Shown in pieces: positions 10,359 to 18,993 of a stretch of DNA of 64,000 bases. Position numbers and translations under genes: made by a program. Under the pieces are notes generated by a model. That model did no database searches. It saw nothing but the letters and a program-made list of their open reading frames with translations, and was not told the DNA's origin. The stretch is from positions 17,034-81,033 of the forward strand of contig CANMZB010000018.1 in NCBI GenBank assembly GCA_947502265.1. The letters run 5' to 3'. This stretch comes from an uncultured Sulfitobacter sp. (lineage in GTDB: Bacteria; Pseudomonadota; Alphaproteobacteria; Rhodobacterales; Rhodobacteraceae). Numbering within the stretch: the stretch's first letter is position 1; each line of letters starts with the position of its first letter.

Positions 10359-11222
10359 TTAACCCGGTGTGTTCTGATCGCGCGGGGGTGCCAGGCTCCC
10401 GCCAATTGCCGCCGACAGTTCCTGTGCGGCGGCAACCACTGCCGCGCTGAAACCGGCAATATGTTCTGGCGCGACACGCGATGTCGGGCCGGACACCGAA
10501 ATCCCCGCCACCGCCTCGCCGTTGATGTCAAAAACGGGGGCCGCGATACAGCGCATCCCGATGTTGCGCTCTTCCCCGTCGATGGCATAACCGCGCGCCC
10601 GTATCGTGGATAAATCCGCCATCAGGGCATCGCGATCGGTCAACGTATGCTCGGTAAACCGCTCGGGCGGTGCCTCGCGCAACAACCTGTCCATGCGCGC
10701 AACATCCATCTGCGCCATCAGCGCCTTGCCGATGCCCGACGCGTGCAGCCGCGACAACGTGCCGGGCGGGAAAAACGCGCGGATGCTGGCGTTGGTTTCC
10801 ACCTGGCTGACAAACAGGACATGCCCGTTCTGTTCAATGCCAAGGTTCGCAGTTTCGCCCGTTTCTTCCATCAGGCTGCGCAGGATCGGGCGCGCCCGCT
10901 CCACCAGACTGGTGCGTTTGAGAAACCGTGCGCCGATGACAAAGGCGCGCGGCCCGATGTACCAGACCTGATCCACCTGATCAAATTCGACCATCCCGCG
11001 CCCCTCAAGCGTGACAAGGATGCGGTAAACCGTCGCCGCAGATTGCTCCAGATCGCTCGCCAGCATCGACAACGTCTTGCCCTGTGCCTCGCTTAGAAAC
11101 TCGAACACCTCCATCGCGCGATCCAGCGATTTAATCGTGTTCTGTGCGGTTTTATCATCCCATGCACGCGGTCGGCCCCGCGCCCTGCGCGTACTCTGGT
11201 CTGGATTGTTCCGGGATTCCAT
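10359..11222 (-). CDS. bhcR: IclR-family regulator of the beta-hydroxyaspartate cycle, BhcR
   Basis: 287 aa from the ATG giving MESRNNPDQ; in-frame ATGs lie up to 39 bases further upstream. Residues ~30-95 are an IclR winged helix (NTIKSLDRAMEVFEFLSE, then AATVYRILVTLEGRGMV), followed by the IclR effector domain ending in SGPTSRVAPEHI. Known BhcR proteins sense glyoxylate and control bhcABCD. Divergent orientation next to bhcA strongly supports the same role. The intergenic region holds candidate dyads for its binding. Confidence 0.88.
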   Translation of the reverse strand: MESRNNPDQSTRRARGRPRAWDDKTAQNTIKSLDRAMEVFEFLSEAQGKTLSMLASDLEQSAATVYRILVTLEGRGMVEFDQVDQVWYIGPRAFVIGARFLKRTSLVERARPILRSLMEETGETANLGIEQNGHVLFVSQVETNASIRAFFPPGTLSRLHASGIGKALMAQMDVARMDRLLREAPPERFTEHTLTDRDALMADLSTIRARGYAIDGEERNIGMRCIAAPVFDINGEAVAGISVSGPTSRVAPEHIAGFSAAVVAAAQELSAAIGGSLAPPRDQNTPG

Positions 11223-11291
11223 AAGATCCATTCGATTTAATGTGAAAGCCATATTCACCATATGAAAAATACAACGCCATGACAACAAAAC

Positions 11292-11321
11292 GTTTTTCAG
11301 AATCATACGTAAATGAAAAAC
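11292..11321. promoter_or_regulatory. Candidate BhcR operator in the bhcR/bhcA intergenic region
   Basis: Perfect 8-bp inverted repeat GTTTTTCA and TGAAAAAC with a 14-base AT-rich centre, in a markedly AT-rich 168-bp divergent region. A second, shorter dyad GTGAA/TTCAC lies at 11242-11258, next to the bhcR start. Either could be the regulator site; no operator consensus was available for comparison. Confidence 0.45.
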
Positions 11322-11390
11322 AGTTTCAAAAAAGTATCAAAGCCCCGTGAACGCTCCTACGTTGTGCTCAACACTCAAAAGGAGACCGCT

Positions 11391-12581
11391 ATGACCTTTC
11401 AGAACCCCGTCTTCATCCCCGGCCCGACCAACATGCCCGAAGCCGTGCGTCAGGCCTGTTATATGCCCACAATCGACCACCGCTCCCCGATCTTTGGCAA
11501 AATCCTGCATCCTTGCCTTGACGGTGTGCGTCAGGTGCTGAAATCCGACAGCGCGCATATTTATATCTTTCCCTCCACCGGCACCGGCGGCTGGGAAACG
11601 GCGCTGACCAACACGCTTTGCAAGGGTGACAAGGTGCTTGCCGCGCGCAACGGTATGTTCTCGCACCGCTGGATCGACATGTGCCAACGGCACGGGCTGG
11701 ACGTACAAGTCGTCGAAACGCCGTGGGGCAAGGGCATCCCGACCGACACCTACCAAGAGATCCTGAAAGCCGATAAATCCCACACGATCAAGGTCGTGCT
11801 GGCCACCCATAACGAGACAGCGACCGGCGTGAAATCCGACATCGCCGCCGTGCGCGCCGCACTTGACGCCGCAGGCCACCCCGCGTTGTTGTTCGTGGAC
11901 GGGGTCAGTTCCATCGCGTCGATGGATTTCCGGTTTGACGAGTGGGGCGTTGATGTTGCCGTGACCGGCAGCCAAAAGGGCTTTATGCTGCCTGCCGGTC
12001 TGGCGATTGTCGGGTTCTCGGACAAGGCCGTTGCCGCAGCGGCCACCGCCGATCTGGCGCGCACCTTCTTTGATATCCGCGACATGCAAAAAGGCTATGA
12101 CGCAAACGCGTTCCCCTACACGCCGCCGGTCGGTCTGATGAACGGACTCAAACTGTCGCTGGACATGCTGCTGGACGAGGGCATCGACAACGTCATCGCC
12201 CGTCACACCCGCATCGCAACCGGCGTGCGCCATGCGGTTTCCGCCTGGGGGCTTGATCTGTGCGCCGCCTCGCCGGATCTGTATTCCGATACGGTCAGCG
12301 CGATCCGCACCCCCGACGGGTTCAACGCCACCGATATCGTCACCCACGCGGCAGACGTTTACGATGTGGCCTTCGGTGTTGGTCTGGGCGAGGTCGCGGG
12401 CAAAGTGTTCCGCATCGGCCACCTTGGCAGCCTGACGGATGTGATGATGCTCAGCGGGATCGCCACCGCCGAAATGTGTATGGTTGATCTGGGTCTCGAC
12501 ATCAAACTCGGCTCGGGCGTGGCGGCGGCACAGGAATTCTACCGCTCCGACCACGCGCGCGCCAAAAAGAACGCCCCCTGA
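11391..12581 (+). CDS. bhcA: L-aspartate:glyoxylate aminotransferase BhcA
   Basis: 396 aa, class V (fold type I) PLP aminotransferase of the serine-glyoxylate type. In the cycle it transfers the amino group of aspartate to glyoxylate, giving glycine and oxaloacetate. Visible features are FIPGPTNMPEAVR at the N-terminus, STGTGGWETALTN, the LFVDGVSSIASMDF aspartate loop and SQKGFMLPAG with the PLP lysine K196. A GGAG ribosome site lies upstream of the ATG. First gene of bhcABCD. Confidence 0.93.
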   Translation: MTFQNPVFIPGPTNMPEAVRQACYMPTIDHRSPIFGKILHPCLDGVRQVLKSDSAHIYIFPSTGTGGWETALTNTLCKGDKVLAARNGMFSHRWIDMCQRHGLDVQVVETPWGKGIPTDTYQEILKADKSHTIKVVLATHNETATGVKSDIAAVRAALDAAGHPALLFVDGVSSIASMDFRFDEWGVDVAVTGSQKGFMLPAGLAIVGFSDKAVAAAATADLARTFFDIRDMQKGYDANAFPYTPPVGLMNGLKLSLDMLLDEGIDNVIARHTRIATGVRHAVSAWGLDLCAASPDLYSDTVSAIRTPDGFNATDIVTHAADVYDVAFGVGLGEVAGKVFRIGHLGSLTDVMMLSGIATAEMCMVDLGLDIKLGSGVAAAQEFYRSDHARAKKNAP

Positions 12582-12597
12582 AGCGAGGAAAGGCACC

Positions 12598-13563
12598 ATG
12601 TATATCCCCACGTTCGACGACATGCTGGCCGCGCACACGCGGATTAAACCCTACATCCACCGCACGCCGGTTCTGACCTCATCGTACCTGAACGACTTGA
12701 CCGGTGCACAGTTGTTTTTCAAATGCGAAAACTTCCAGAAGGCAGGCGCGTTCAAGGTGCGCGGCGCGTCAAACGCGGTTTTCGGCTTGTCGGACGCAGA
12801 CGCGCAGAAAGGCGTTTGCACCCATTCGTCGGGCAATCACGCCCTCTCGCTTAGCTATGCGGCGGGGCGGCGGGGCATTCCGTGCAACGTGGTTATGCCA
12901 CGCACAGCACCTCAGGCAAAAAAGGACGCGGTAACAGGATATGGCGGCATCATCACAGAATGCGACCCCTCGACGACCTCGCGCGAAGCCGTGTTTGCTG
13001 ATGTGCAGGCCGCGACAGGCGGGAACTTTGTGCACCCTTATAATGACCCGAGGGTCATCGCAGGTCAGGGAACTTGTTCATTCGAGTTGATAGAGCAGAT
13101 GCACGCGGATCACGGCGGCGGGTTGGACATGGTTGTGGCCCCCATCGGCGGCGGCGGCATGATTTCGGGCACCTGCCTCACCCTGTCGCACATCGCCCCC
13201 GACACACAGATCATCGCGGCAGAGCCCGCGCAGGCGGACGATGCCTGTCGCAGCTTCAGGGCGGGCCACATCATCGCCGACGATGCGCCCGAAACGGTTG
13301 CCGATGGCCTCAAGGTGCCGCTCAGGGATCTGACGTGGCACTTTGTATCAAACCACGTGACGGATATCCTGACCGCGTCCGAAGATGACATCATCGACGC
13401 GATGAAGCTGACGTGGAAACGGATGAAAATCGTGATGGAAGCCAGCAGCGCCGTGCCCCTTGCGACCATCCTCAAAAACAAAGACCGGTTCGCGGGCAAG
13501 CGGATCGGCGTGATTATCACAGGTGGCAATGTCGATCTCGACCTGTTGCCCTGGCTCAAATGA
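12598..13563 (+). CDS. bhcB: Beta-hydroxyaspartate dehydratase BhcB
   Basis: 321 aa, fold type II PLP enzyme of the threonine dehydratase/serine racemase group. Converts (2R,3S)-beta-hydroxyaspartate to iminosuccinate. The PLP lysine is K53 (KAGAFKVRGA), the phosphate-binding loop THSSGNHA follows, and a glycine loop PIGGGGMISG is present. Start chosen at the ATG behind GAGGAAAGG, 16 bp after bhcA. On sequence alone it could be a threonine dehydratase; position between bhcA and bhcC decides. Confidence 0.92.
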   Translation: MYIPTFDDMLAAHTRIKPYIHRTPVLTSSYLNDLTGAQLFFKCENFQKAGAFKVRGASNAVFGLSDADAQKGVCTHSSGNHALSLSYAAGRRGIPCNVVMPRTAPQAKKDAVTGYGGIITECDPSTTSREAVFADVQAATGGNFVHPYNDPRVIAGQGTCSFELIEQMHADHGGGLDMVVAPIGGGGMISGTCLTLSHIAPDTQIIAAEPAQADDACRSFRAGHIIADDAPETVADGLKVPLRDLTWHFVSNHVTDILTASEDDIIDAMKLTWKRMKIVMEASSAVPLATILKNKDRFAGKRIGVIITGGNVDLDLLPWLK

Positions 13564-13577
13564 AGGGACCCCAAGCA

Positions 13578-14741
13578 ATGAACACGCATGTAAACCTCGA
13601 AGATTACGAGGTCGGTTTTGACATCCCCGCGCTGCCCGGCATGGATGAAGCCGATATTCAAACGCCCTGCCTGATCCTTGATCTGGACGCGCTTGAACGC
13701 AACATCAAGAAAATGGGCGATTACGCCAAAGCGCACGGGATGCGCCACCGCGCACATGGCAAGATGCACAAGTCCATTGACGTGCTGAAGCTGCAACAGG
13801 AACTGGGCGCCGCCGTTGGTGTGTGTTGCCAGAAGGTGTCGGAAGCCGAAGTTTTCGCCCGTGGCGGCATCAAGGATGTCATGGTCTCCAATCAGGTCAC
13901 CGAACCGGCCAAGATCGACCGCCTTGCGCGGATGCCGAAACTGGGCGCGCGGGTGCTGGTCTGTGTGGACGACCCAGAAAACGTCAAGGCGCTGTCAGAG
14001 GCGGCCGTGCGGCACGGCACCCGGATCGAGGCGCTGGTCGAAATCGACTGCGGCGCGGGCCGTTGCGGGGTAAGCACAACACAGGACGTTGTGAACATTG
14101 CCAAACTGATCGACAGCGCCGGGGGTCTGAAGTTTGCGGGTATTCAGGCCTATCAGGGCGCGATGCAGCATCTGGACCTGTACGCCGATCGCAAAGCCAA
14201 GCTTGATACCGCAATCGCCCAAGTGGCGGACGCCGTGAATGGCCTGCGCAGCAATGGCCTTGAGTGTGACATCGTTGGCGGCGGCGGCACCGGTTCGTAT
14301 TATTTCGAAAGCACCTCCAACGTCTACAACGAGCTGCAATGCGGCTCCTATGCTTTCATGGATGCTGACTATGGTCGCATTCTGGACGAGAACGGCAACC
14401 GCATTGACGATGGTGAATGGGAAAACGCGCTGTTCATCCTGACCACCGTGATGAGCCACTCCAAAAAAGACAAAGCAATCGTAGACGCGGGCCTCAAGGC
14501 GCAATCGGTGGATAGCGGCCTGCCGTTCATCTACGGGCGCGATGATGTTGAATACCTCAAATGTTCGGATGAACATGGCGTGGTGGGCGACCCGAACGGC
14601 GTGCTCAATATCAACGATAAACTCAAGCTGGTGCCGGGGCACTGCGATCCGACCTGCAACGTGCACGACTGGTACGTCGGCGTGCGCAACGGCAAGGTCG
14701 AAACCGTCTGGCCCGTCTCCGCACGCGGCAAAGCGTATTAA
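13578..14741 (+). CDS. bhcC: Beta-hydroxyaspartate aldolase BhcC
   Basis: 387 aa, D-threonine aldolase-like PLP enzyme with the alanine-racemase (fold type III) barrel. Condenses glycine with a second glyoxylate to beta-hydroxyaspartate. RAHGKMHKS contains the likely PLP lysine K62, and the C-terminal VPGHCDPTCN carries the His/Cys metal site of this family. Begins 14 bp after bhcB. A longer in-frame opening upstream lies wholly inside bhcB and is not used. Confidence 0.93.
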   Translation: MNTHVNLEDYEVGFDIPALPGMDEADIQTPCLILDLDALERNIKKMGDYAKAHGMRHRAHGKMHKSIDVLKLQQELGAAVGVCCQKVSEAEVFARGGIKDVMVSNQVTEPAKIDRLARMPKLGARVLVCVDDPENVKALSEAAVRHGTRIEALVEIDCGAGRCGVSTTQDVVNIAKLIDSAGGLKFAGIQAYQGAMQHLDLYADRKAKLDTAIAQVADAVNGLRSNGLECDIVGGGGTGSYYFESTSNVYNELQCGSYAFMDADYGRILDENGNRIDDGEWENALFILTTVMSHSKKDKAIVDAGLKAQSVDSGLPFIYGRDDVEYLKCSDEHGVVGDPNGVLNINDKLKLVPGHCDPTCNVHDWYVGVRNGKVETVWPVSARGKAY

Positions 14742-14794
14742 TCATCTGCCCGCGCCTTTGGCCGCGCGGGCGCACTCACTCCAAGGAACCTCCT

Positions 14795-15763
14795 ATGCTG
14801 ATCATCCCCGAGCGCGAAATTGCCGACCTGATGACCCGTGACGCGGCCTTTGACGCCGTCAGCGGTGTCTTTGCCGCGATGGCATCGCAGGATGCGTATA
14901 ACTTTCCCGTCATCCGCGAGGCGATTGGCCACGAAGACGCGCTTTTTGGTTTCAAGGGCGGGTTTGACAAGACCGGCATGGCGCTGGGGCTCAAGACGGG
15001 GGGCTATTGGCCGCACAACATGGAAAAGCACGGGGCGATCAACCACCAGTCGACGATATTCCTGTTTGATCCCGATACTGGCAAGGTCCGCGCAATGGTC
15101 GGCGGCAATCTGTTGACCGCCCTGCGCACGGCGGCGGCCTCGTCGGTGTCGATCAAACACCTTGCCCGCAAGGACGCAAAAGTCATCGGCATGATCGGCG
15201 CGGGCCATCAGGCGACATTCCAACTACGCGCCGCCCTCGAACAGCGCGCCTTTGAAAAAGTCATCGGCTGGAATTATCACCCCGACATGCTGCCCAATCT
15301 CGAAAAGGTCGCAGCCCAAGCGGGCCTCCCGTTCGAGGCGGTCGAGTTGGACCAGTTGGGTCATGAGGCCGATGTGATTATCTCGATCACCTCCGCGTTC
15401 GCCCCGTCCTTGATGGATGCGCATGTTTCCCCCGGCACGCATATCGCCTGCATGGGCACCGACACCAAAGGCAAGCAGGAGGTCGAGCCCAAACTGCTGG
15501 CCCGCGCCACCGTCTTTACCGATGAAGTCGCGCAATCCATCACCATCGGCGAGGCGCAGCATGCAATTGCCGAAGGCCTGATCACGCAAAGCGATGTGCA
15601 TCAGCTTGGCGCGGTCATCAACGCGGCCCATGCGGGGCGCACGTCCGACGATGAAATCACCCTGTTCGATGGCACCGGCGTCGGCCTTCAGGATCTCGCC
15701 GTCGCGGCACGCGTTGTCGATCTGGCCGTGAAAAAAGGGGTCGCAATCGAGATCGATTTTTAA
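14795..15763 (+). CDS. bhcD: Iminosuccinate reductase BhcD
   Basis: 322 aa, ornithine cyclodeaminase/mu-crystallin family. Reduces iminosuccinate to L-aspartate with NADH, regenerating the amino donor for BhcA and closing the cycle. The Rossmann site VIGMIGAGHQATFQLRA and the family blocks LLTALRTAAASS and HIACMGTDTKGKQEVEP are present. Followed by a strong inverted repeat before the next gene. Context fixes the role; the family also contains lysine/ornithine enzymes and ketimine reductases. Confidence 0.92.
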   Translation: MLIIPEREIADLMTRDAAFDAVSGVFAAMASQDAYNFPVIREAIGHEDALFGFKGGFDKTGMALGLKTGGYWPHNMEKHGAINHQSTIFLFDPDTGKVRAMVGGNLLTALRTAAASSVSIKHLARKDAKVIGMIGAGHQATFQLRAALEQRAFEKVIGWNYHPDMLPNLEKVAAQAGLPFEAVELDQLGHEADVIISITSAFAPSLMDAHVSPGTHIACMGTDTKGKQEVEPKLLARATVFTDEVAQSITIGEAQHAIAEGLITQSDVHQLGAVINAAHAGRTSDDEITLFDGTGVGLQDLAVAARVVDLAVKKGVAIEIDF

Positions 15764-15800
15764 ACGCCCCACACCCGCGCCGCCCCGTCCGGTGAATGCC

Positions 15801-15839
15801 GCAACCGCTTTGCCGATTCCAAAATCGCAAAGCGGTTGC
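15801..15839 (+). terminator. Long inverted repeat after bhcD
   Basis: Perfect 13-bp arms, GCAACCGCTTTGC (15801-15813) and GCAAAGCGGTTGC (15827-15839), around a 13-base loop that can extend the stem with GATT/AATC. The outer flanks GAATGC and GCATTC lengthen the stem with a small bulge. There is no T tract, so it may protect the bhc mRNA 3' end or attenuate read-through into the next gene rather than terminate cleanly. Confidence 0.55.
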
Positions 15840-15947
15840 ATTCGCGTTTGCGCTGCTACCGGATGCGATGGTAACGCTAGGCAATCACCCGCCGCGCCTT
15901 GAAAGCACCGGTAACACAAACGCGGCCTTGGTCCGCAAGGAGATAAA

Positions 15948-16937
15948 ATGCGGATTGTCATCAACGGGTTCGGGCGGATAGGGCGCACCATTCTGCGTCA
16001 GATTCTGACGCAGACAGACCATGATGATATTGACGTCGCATTAATCAACGACATCGCCCCGCTTGAGACATGCGCCTATCTGTTCAAATACGACAGCACC
16101 TTCGGCCCCCTGCCCTATGATGTGGTTGCCGAAAAAACCGGCCTGCGCATCCGTGACCGTTACATTCCATTCTCTGCCCACAGCCATCTGGATGGCGCGG
16201 ATTTTTCCACGGTGGATGTCGTTCTGGAATGTACCGGCAAGGTGACATCGCGCAACAGCGCCACGCGCGGCCTGACCGCAGGCGCGCGCGCGGTGCTGAT
16301 TTCAGGCCCGTCAGAACACGCCGATATCACCGCCGTGTTGGGCGCTAATGAACAGAAGCTGGGCGATGCGCGGATTGTCTCGAACTCCTCTTGCACCACA
16401 AATGCGATTGCGCCTTTGCTGCGTATGATCGACACCGAACTCGGGATCGAACGGGCGCATGTCACAACGATCCACTGCTACACCAGCAGCCAGCCGATGG
16501 TGGACACCCCGCGCGGCGATCTTGCGCGCAGCCGCGCAGGTGCTGAATCCATGGTGCCGACAACCACCAGTGCGGCGAAAGAGCTGCAAAAGATTCTGCC
16601 AAACATCGGCGCAAGAACCAGCGTCGCGGCGGTGCGGGTGCCCAGCCTCAGCGTCTCGGCGGTGGATGCCACGCTCCAGATGTCCTCCCCCGTTGGCCCC
16701 GCCACCCATGCGCTTCTGCGCGACGTCGTGCAACGCTCTGCGGTGATTGGTGCCACCAATGATCCTTGCGTGTCACGCGATATGCGCGGGCGTGCGGAAT
16801 CGGTGATCATCGCGCTGCCCGAAACCCAGATCATTGATAACAAACAACTGCGCATCTTCGGTTGGTACGATAACGAATGGGGCTTTTCCGCGCGGATGCT
16901 CGATATGGCCCGCAGGCTTGCCGCCCGACCGGAATAA
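15948..16937 (+). CDS. Glyceraldehyde-3-phosphate dehydrogenase family protein
   Basis: 329 aa. Shows the full GAPDH pattern: VINGFGRIGRTILRQ (NAD Rossmann), SNSSCTTNAIAPLL with the catalytic C149 at the classical position, TTIHCYTSSQ with the catalytic His, and the C-terminal WYDNEWGFSARM. It could be a type I GAPDH or an erythrose-4-phosphate dehydrogenase, and the sequence does not settle this. AAGGAG lies upstream of the ATG. Its place between bhc and purine-catabolism genes is unusual for a central glycolytic enzyme. An extra paralogue serving gluconeogenic flux from oxaloacetate is an inference. Confidence 0.82.
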   Translation: MRIVINGFGRIGRTILRQILTQTDHDDIDVALINDIAPLETCAYLFKYDSTFGPLPYDVVAEKTGLRIRDRYIPFSAHSHLDGADFSTVDVVLECTGKVTSRNSATRGLTAGARAVLISGPSEHADITAVLGANEQKLGDARIVSNSSCTTNAIAPLLRMIDTELGIERAHVTTIHCYTSSQPMVDTPRGDLARSRAGAESMVPTTTSAAKELQKILPNIGARTSVAAVRVPSLSVSAVDATLQMSSPVGPATHALLRDVVQRSAVIGATNDPCVSRDMRGRAESVIIALPETQIIDNKQLRIFGWYDNEWGFSARMLDMARRLAARPE

Positions 16938-17001
16938 AGGCGCGCGCGGGCCCGTCTGAAACGCTCGGCCGCCCGTCACAGCGGCGAAGCGTCGGTCATT
17001 G

Positions 17002-18450
17002 TCAGACGTGGTCGTCTTTAACCAGTCGACCCTTGGCGTGACCGGCCATGCCGCCGGACACTTCTTCGGTCGACTCGTCAGACAGCTCTTCGGGCAGGAT
17101 CAGGTTCAGGACAATCGCGATCAACGCCGCAGGCAACAGACCCGATGTCATCAGAATCCGTAGCGTCTCGGGCAGGTATTGCACCGCTTTGGGATCCAGT
17201 TGCAGACCCAATCCCACCGACAGGGAAATCGCAAAGATCACCATGTTGCGCCGGTTCCAGTTCACGTCAGACAGCATTGAAATGCCCGCCGCCACAACCA
17301 TGCCGAACATCACAATCACACCACCGCCCAGAACCTCGATCGGGATGGTGCGAATGACCGCGCCAACCTTGGGGATCAGGCCACAGACGATCAAAAAGAT
17401 CGCGCCGATGGTCACCACATGGCGGCTCATCACGCCGGTCATGGCGATCAACCCGACGTTCTGGCTGAACGAGGTGTTGGGAAAGCCGCCAAAGACGCCC
17501 GCAAGCGCCGAACCGATACCGTCTGCATAGGTTGCACCGGTGATTTCCGCTTCGGTCGCTTCACGGCCTGCGCCGCCTTTGGTGATCCCCGACACGTCGC
17601 CCACGGTTTCAACCGCCGACACAAACGCCATCAGGCAAAAACCGATGATCGCGGCAAAGCTCATCTCGAAACCGTATTTGAACGGCATCGGCAGGGCGAC
17701 AGGGGCCGCGCGGCTCCAGCTGGTTGTGATCCCTTCAAACGTCACCATGCCCATCGCCATGGCATAGAAATAACCAACGAAGATACCGATAACGACAGCC
17801 GAAACCGCCATCATGCCCTTTGCATAAAACTTCAGCGCGAGAGTCACAAAAATCACGACCAACGCCGCCGACCAGTTCAGCAAGGAACCGTATTCCGGCA
17901 GATCCGCCGCCTTGGCCGGAACGCCACCCGCCGCGTATTCGATGCCGACCTTGACCAGCGCCAGACCGATCATCGTCACCACAAGACCCGTCACCAACGG
18001 CGGCAGCGCAAAGCGGATTCTGCCGATGAACGTCGCGATGAAAGTATGAAACAACCCTCCAATCACAACACCGCCAAACAACGCCGGTAGCGCCTCGATG
18101 CCCTTGCCCGCGACCAGCGGGATCATGATCGGGATAAACGCAAACGATGTCCCCTGCACAATCGGCAGACGCGCGCCGATCGGACCAAAACCGATGGTCT
18201 GGAACAATGTCGCGACACCGGCAAACAGCATCGACATCTGGATCAGGTAGGTCATATCGGGGAACCCCTGCGCACCCGCATCAGATCCAAAACCAAAACC
18301 CGCAGCCCCTGCAATGATGATTGCGGGTGTCACGTTAGAGACGAACATCGCCAGAACATGCTGAATCCCCAGCGGTATCGCGCGGTGCAACGCCGGGGTA
18401 TAGTTCGGATCGCGAAGCTGTTCCGCTGTCCCGATGGATGAATCTCTCAT
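17002..18450 (-). CDS. NCS2-family purine (urate/xanthine) permease
   Basis: 482 aa integral membrane protein with about 14 hydrophobic segments. It contains the NCS2 signatures QGTSFAFIPIM, GFCLMAFVSAVETVGD and GGFPNTSFSQNVGLIAMTGV, the last typical of xanthine/urate rather than uracil carriers. Third gene of the leftward puuE-uraD / allA / permease unit, so it most likely imports urate or xanthine by proton symport. The exact substrate cannot be read from sequence. Confidence 0.87.
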   Translation of the reverse strand: MRDSSIGTAEQLRDPNYTPALHRAIPLGIQHVLAMFVSNVTPAIIIAGAAGFGFGSDAGAQGFPDMTYLIQMSMLFAGVATLFQTIGFGPIGARLPIVQGTSFAFIPIMIPLVAGKGIEALPALFGGVVIGGLFHTFIATFIGRIRFALPPLVTGLVVTMIGLALVKVGIEYAAGGVPAKAADLPEYGSLLNWSAALVVIFVTLALKFYAKGMMAVSAVVIGIFVGYFYAMAMGMVTFEGITTSWSRAAPVALPMPFKYGFEMSFAAIIGFCLMAFVSAVETVGDVSGITKGGAGREATEAEITGATYADGIGSALAGVFGGFPNTSFSQNVGLIAMTGVMSRHVVTIGAIFLIVCGLIPKVGAVIRTIPIEVLGGGVIVMFGMVVAAGISMLSDVNWNRRNMVIFAISLSVGLGLQLDPKAVQYLPETLRILMTSGLLPAALIAIVLNLILPEELSDESTEEVSGGMAGHAKGRLVKDDHV

Positions 18451-18507
18451 GATGTGTAATCCCTTGCTGTTGATGCGTCGCGCCGGCCTTTTACTGCGCC
18501 GGTCTGC

Positions 18508-18993
18508 TTATTCTTCGATGATATGCGTTTCCCTGAACCAATGCTCTTCGAGATTCGCGCCGCCGCCGATCCGGTCGATCACCGCAAACACCCCCGGTTC
18601 GGACAACGGCGTCAGAACGCCGTGCCATGTGCCGCGGTGAAAGTTGACGGCCTGCCCCGGCGCTGTCACAAACGCGCGCGGGTTGGTCGGGATGCCATCC
18701 GCGTCGCCCGCAACCACAATCAAAAACGGTGCGGCAGACATCGGCACAAAGGCCTGACTGCCCTGCGGGTGCCGTTCGACCAGCTCAAGCGTCAGAGGCA
18801 ACACCGCTTTTTCGCTTTTAAAGATGCTGATGCCCGCGCGGCCATCCGAAAAATCCAGGCGCGCCTTGTCATGATAGCGGCCACATCTGCCCTGATTGAT
18901 CACTTTGTCCGGCGTACCGTTTGCCTCCATCAGATCGCCATAAGGCGCGAACGCCTCTGCGCTCAGCGGCTCGATCCTGATACGTTTGCTCAT
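18508..18993 (-). CDS. allA: Ureidoglycolate lyase
   Basis: 161 aa, the normal AllA length. Cleaves (S)-ureidoglycolate to glyoxylate and urea. Family blocks include EPLSAEAFAPYGDLME near the N-terminus, the central ISIFKSE/LELVERHPQGSQAFVPMS and FHRGTWHGVLTPL with the conserved Trp-His-Gly. The start was set at the ATGA overlap with puuE-uraD; a longer opening lies inside that gene. The glyoxylate made here is the entry substrate of the bhc cycle. Confidence 0.92.
   Translation of the reverse strand: MSKRIRIEPLSAEAFAPYGDLMEANGTPDKVINQGRCGRYHDKARLDFSDGRAGISIFKSEKAVLPLTLELVERHPQGSQAFVPMSAAPFLIVVAGDADGIPTNPRAFVTAPGQAVNFHRGTWHGVLTPLSEPGVFAVIDRIGGGANLEEHWFRETHIIEE

Noticed and set aside
11337..12638. 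433-codon antisense frame opposite bhcA
   Set aside because: bhcA has full family motifs and the antisense product is low-complexity His/Arg/Gly-rich.
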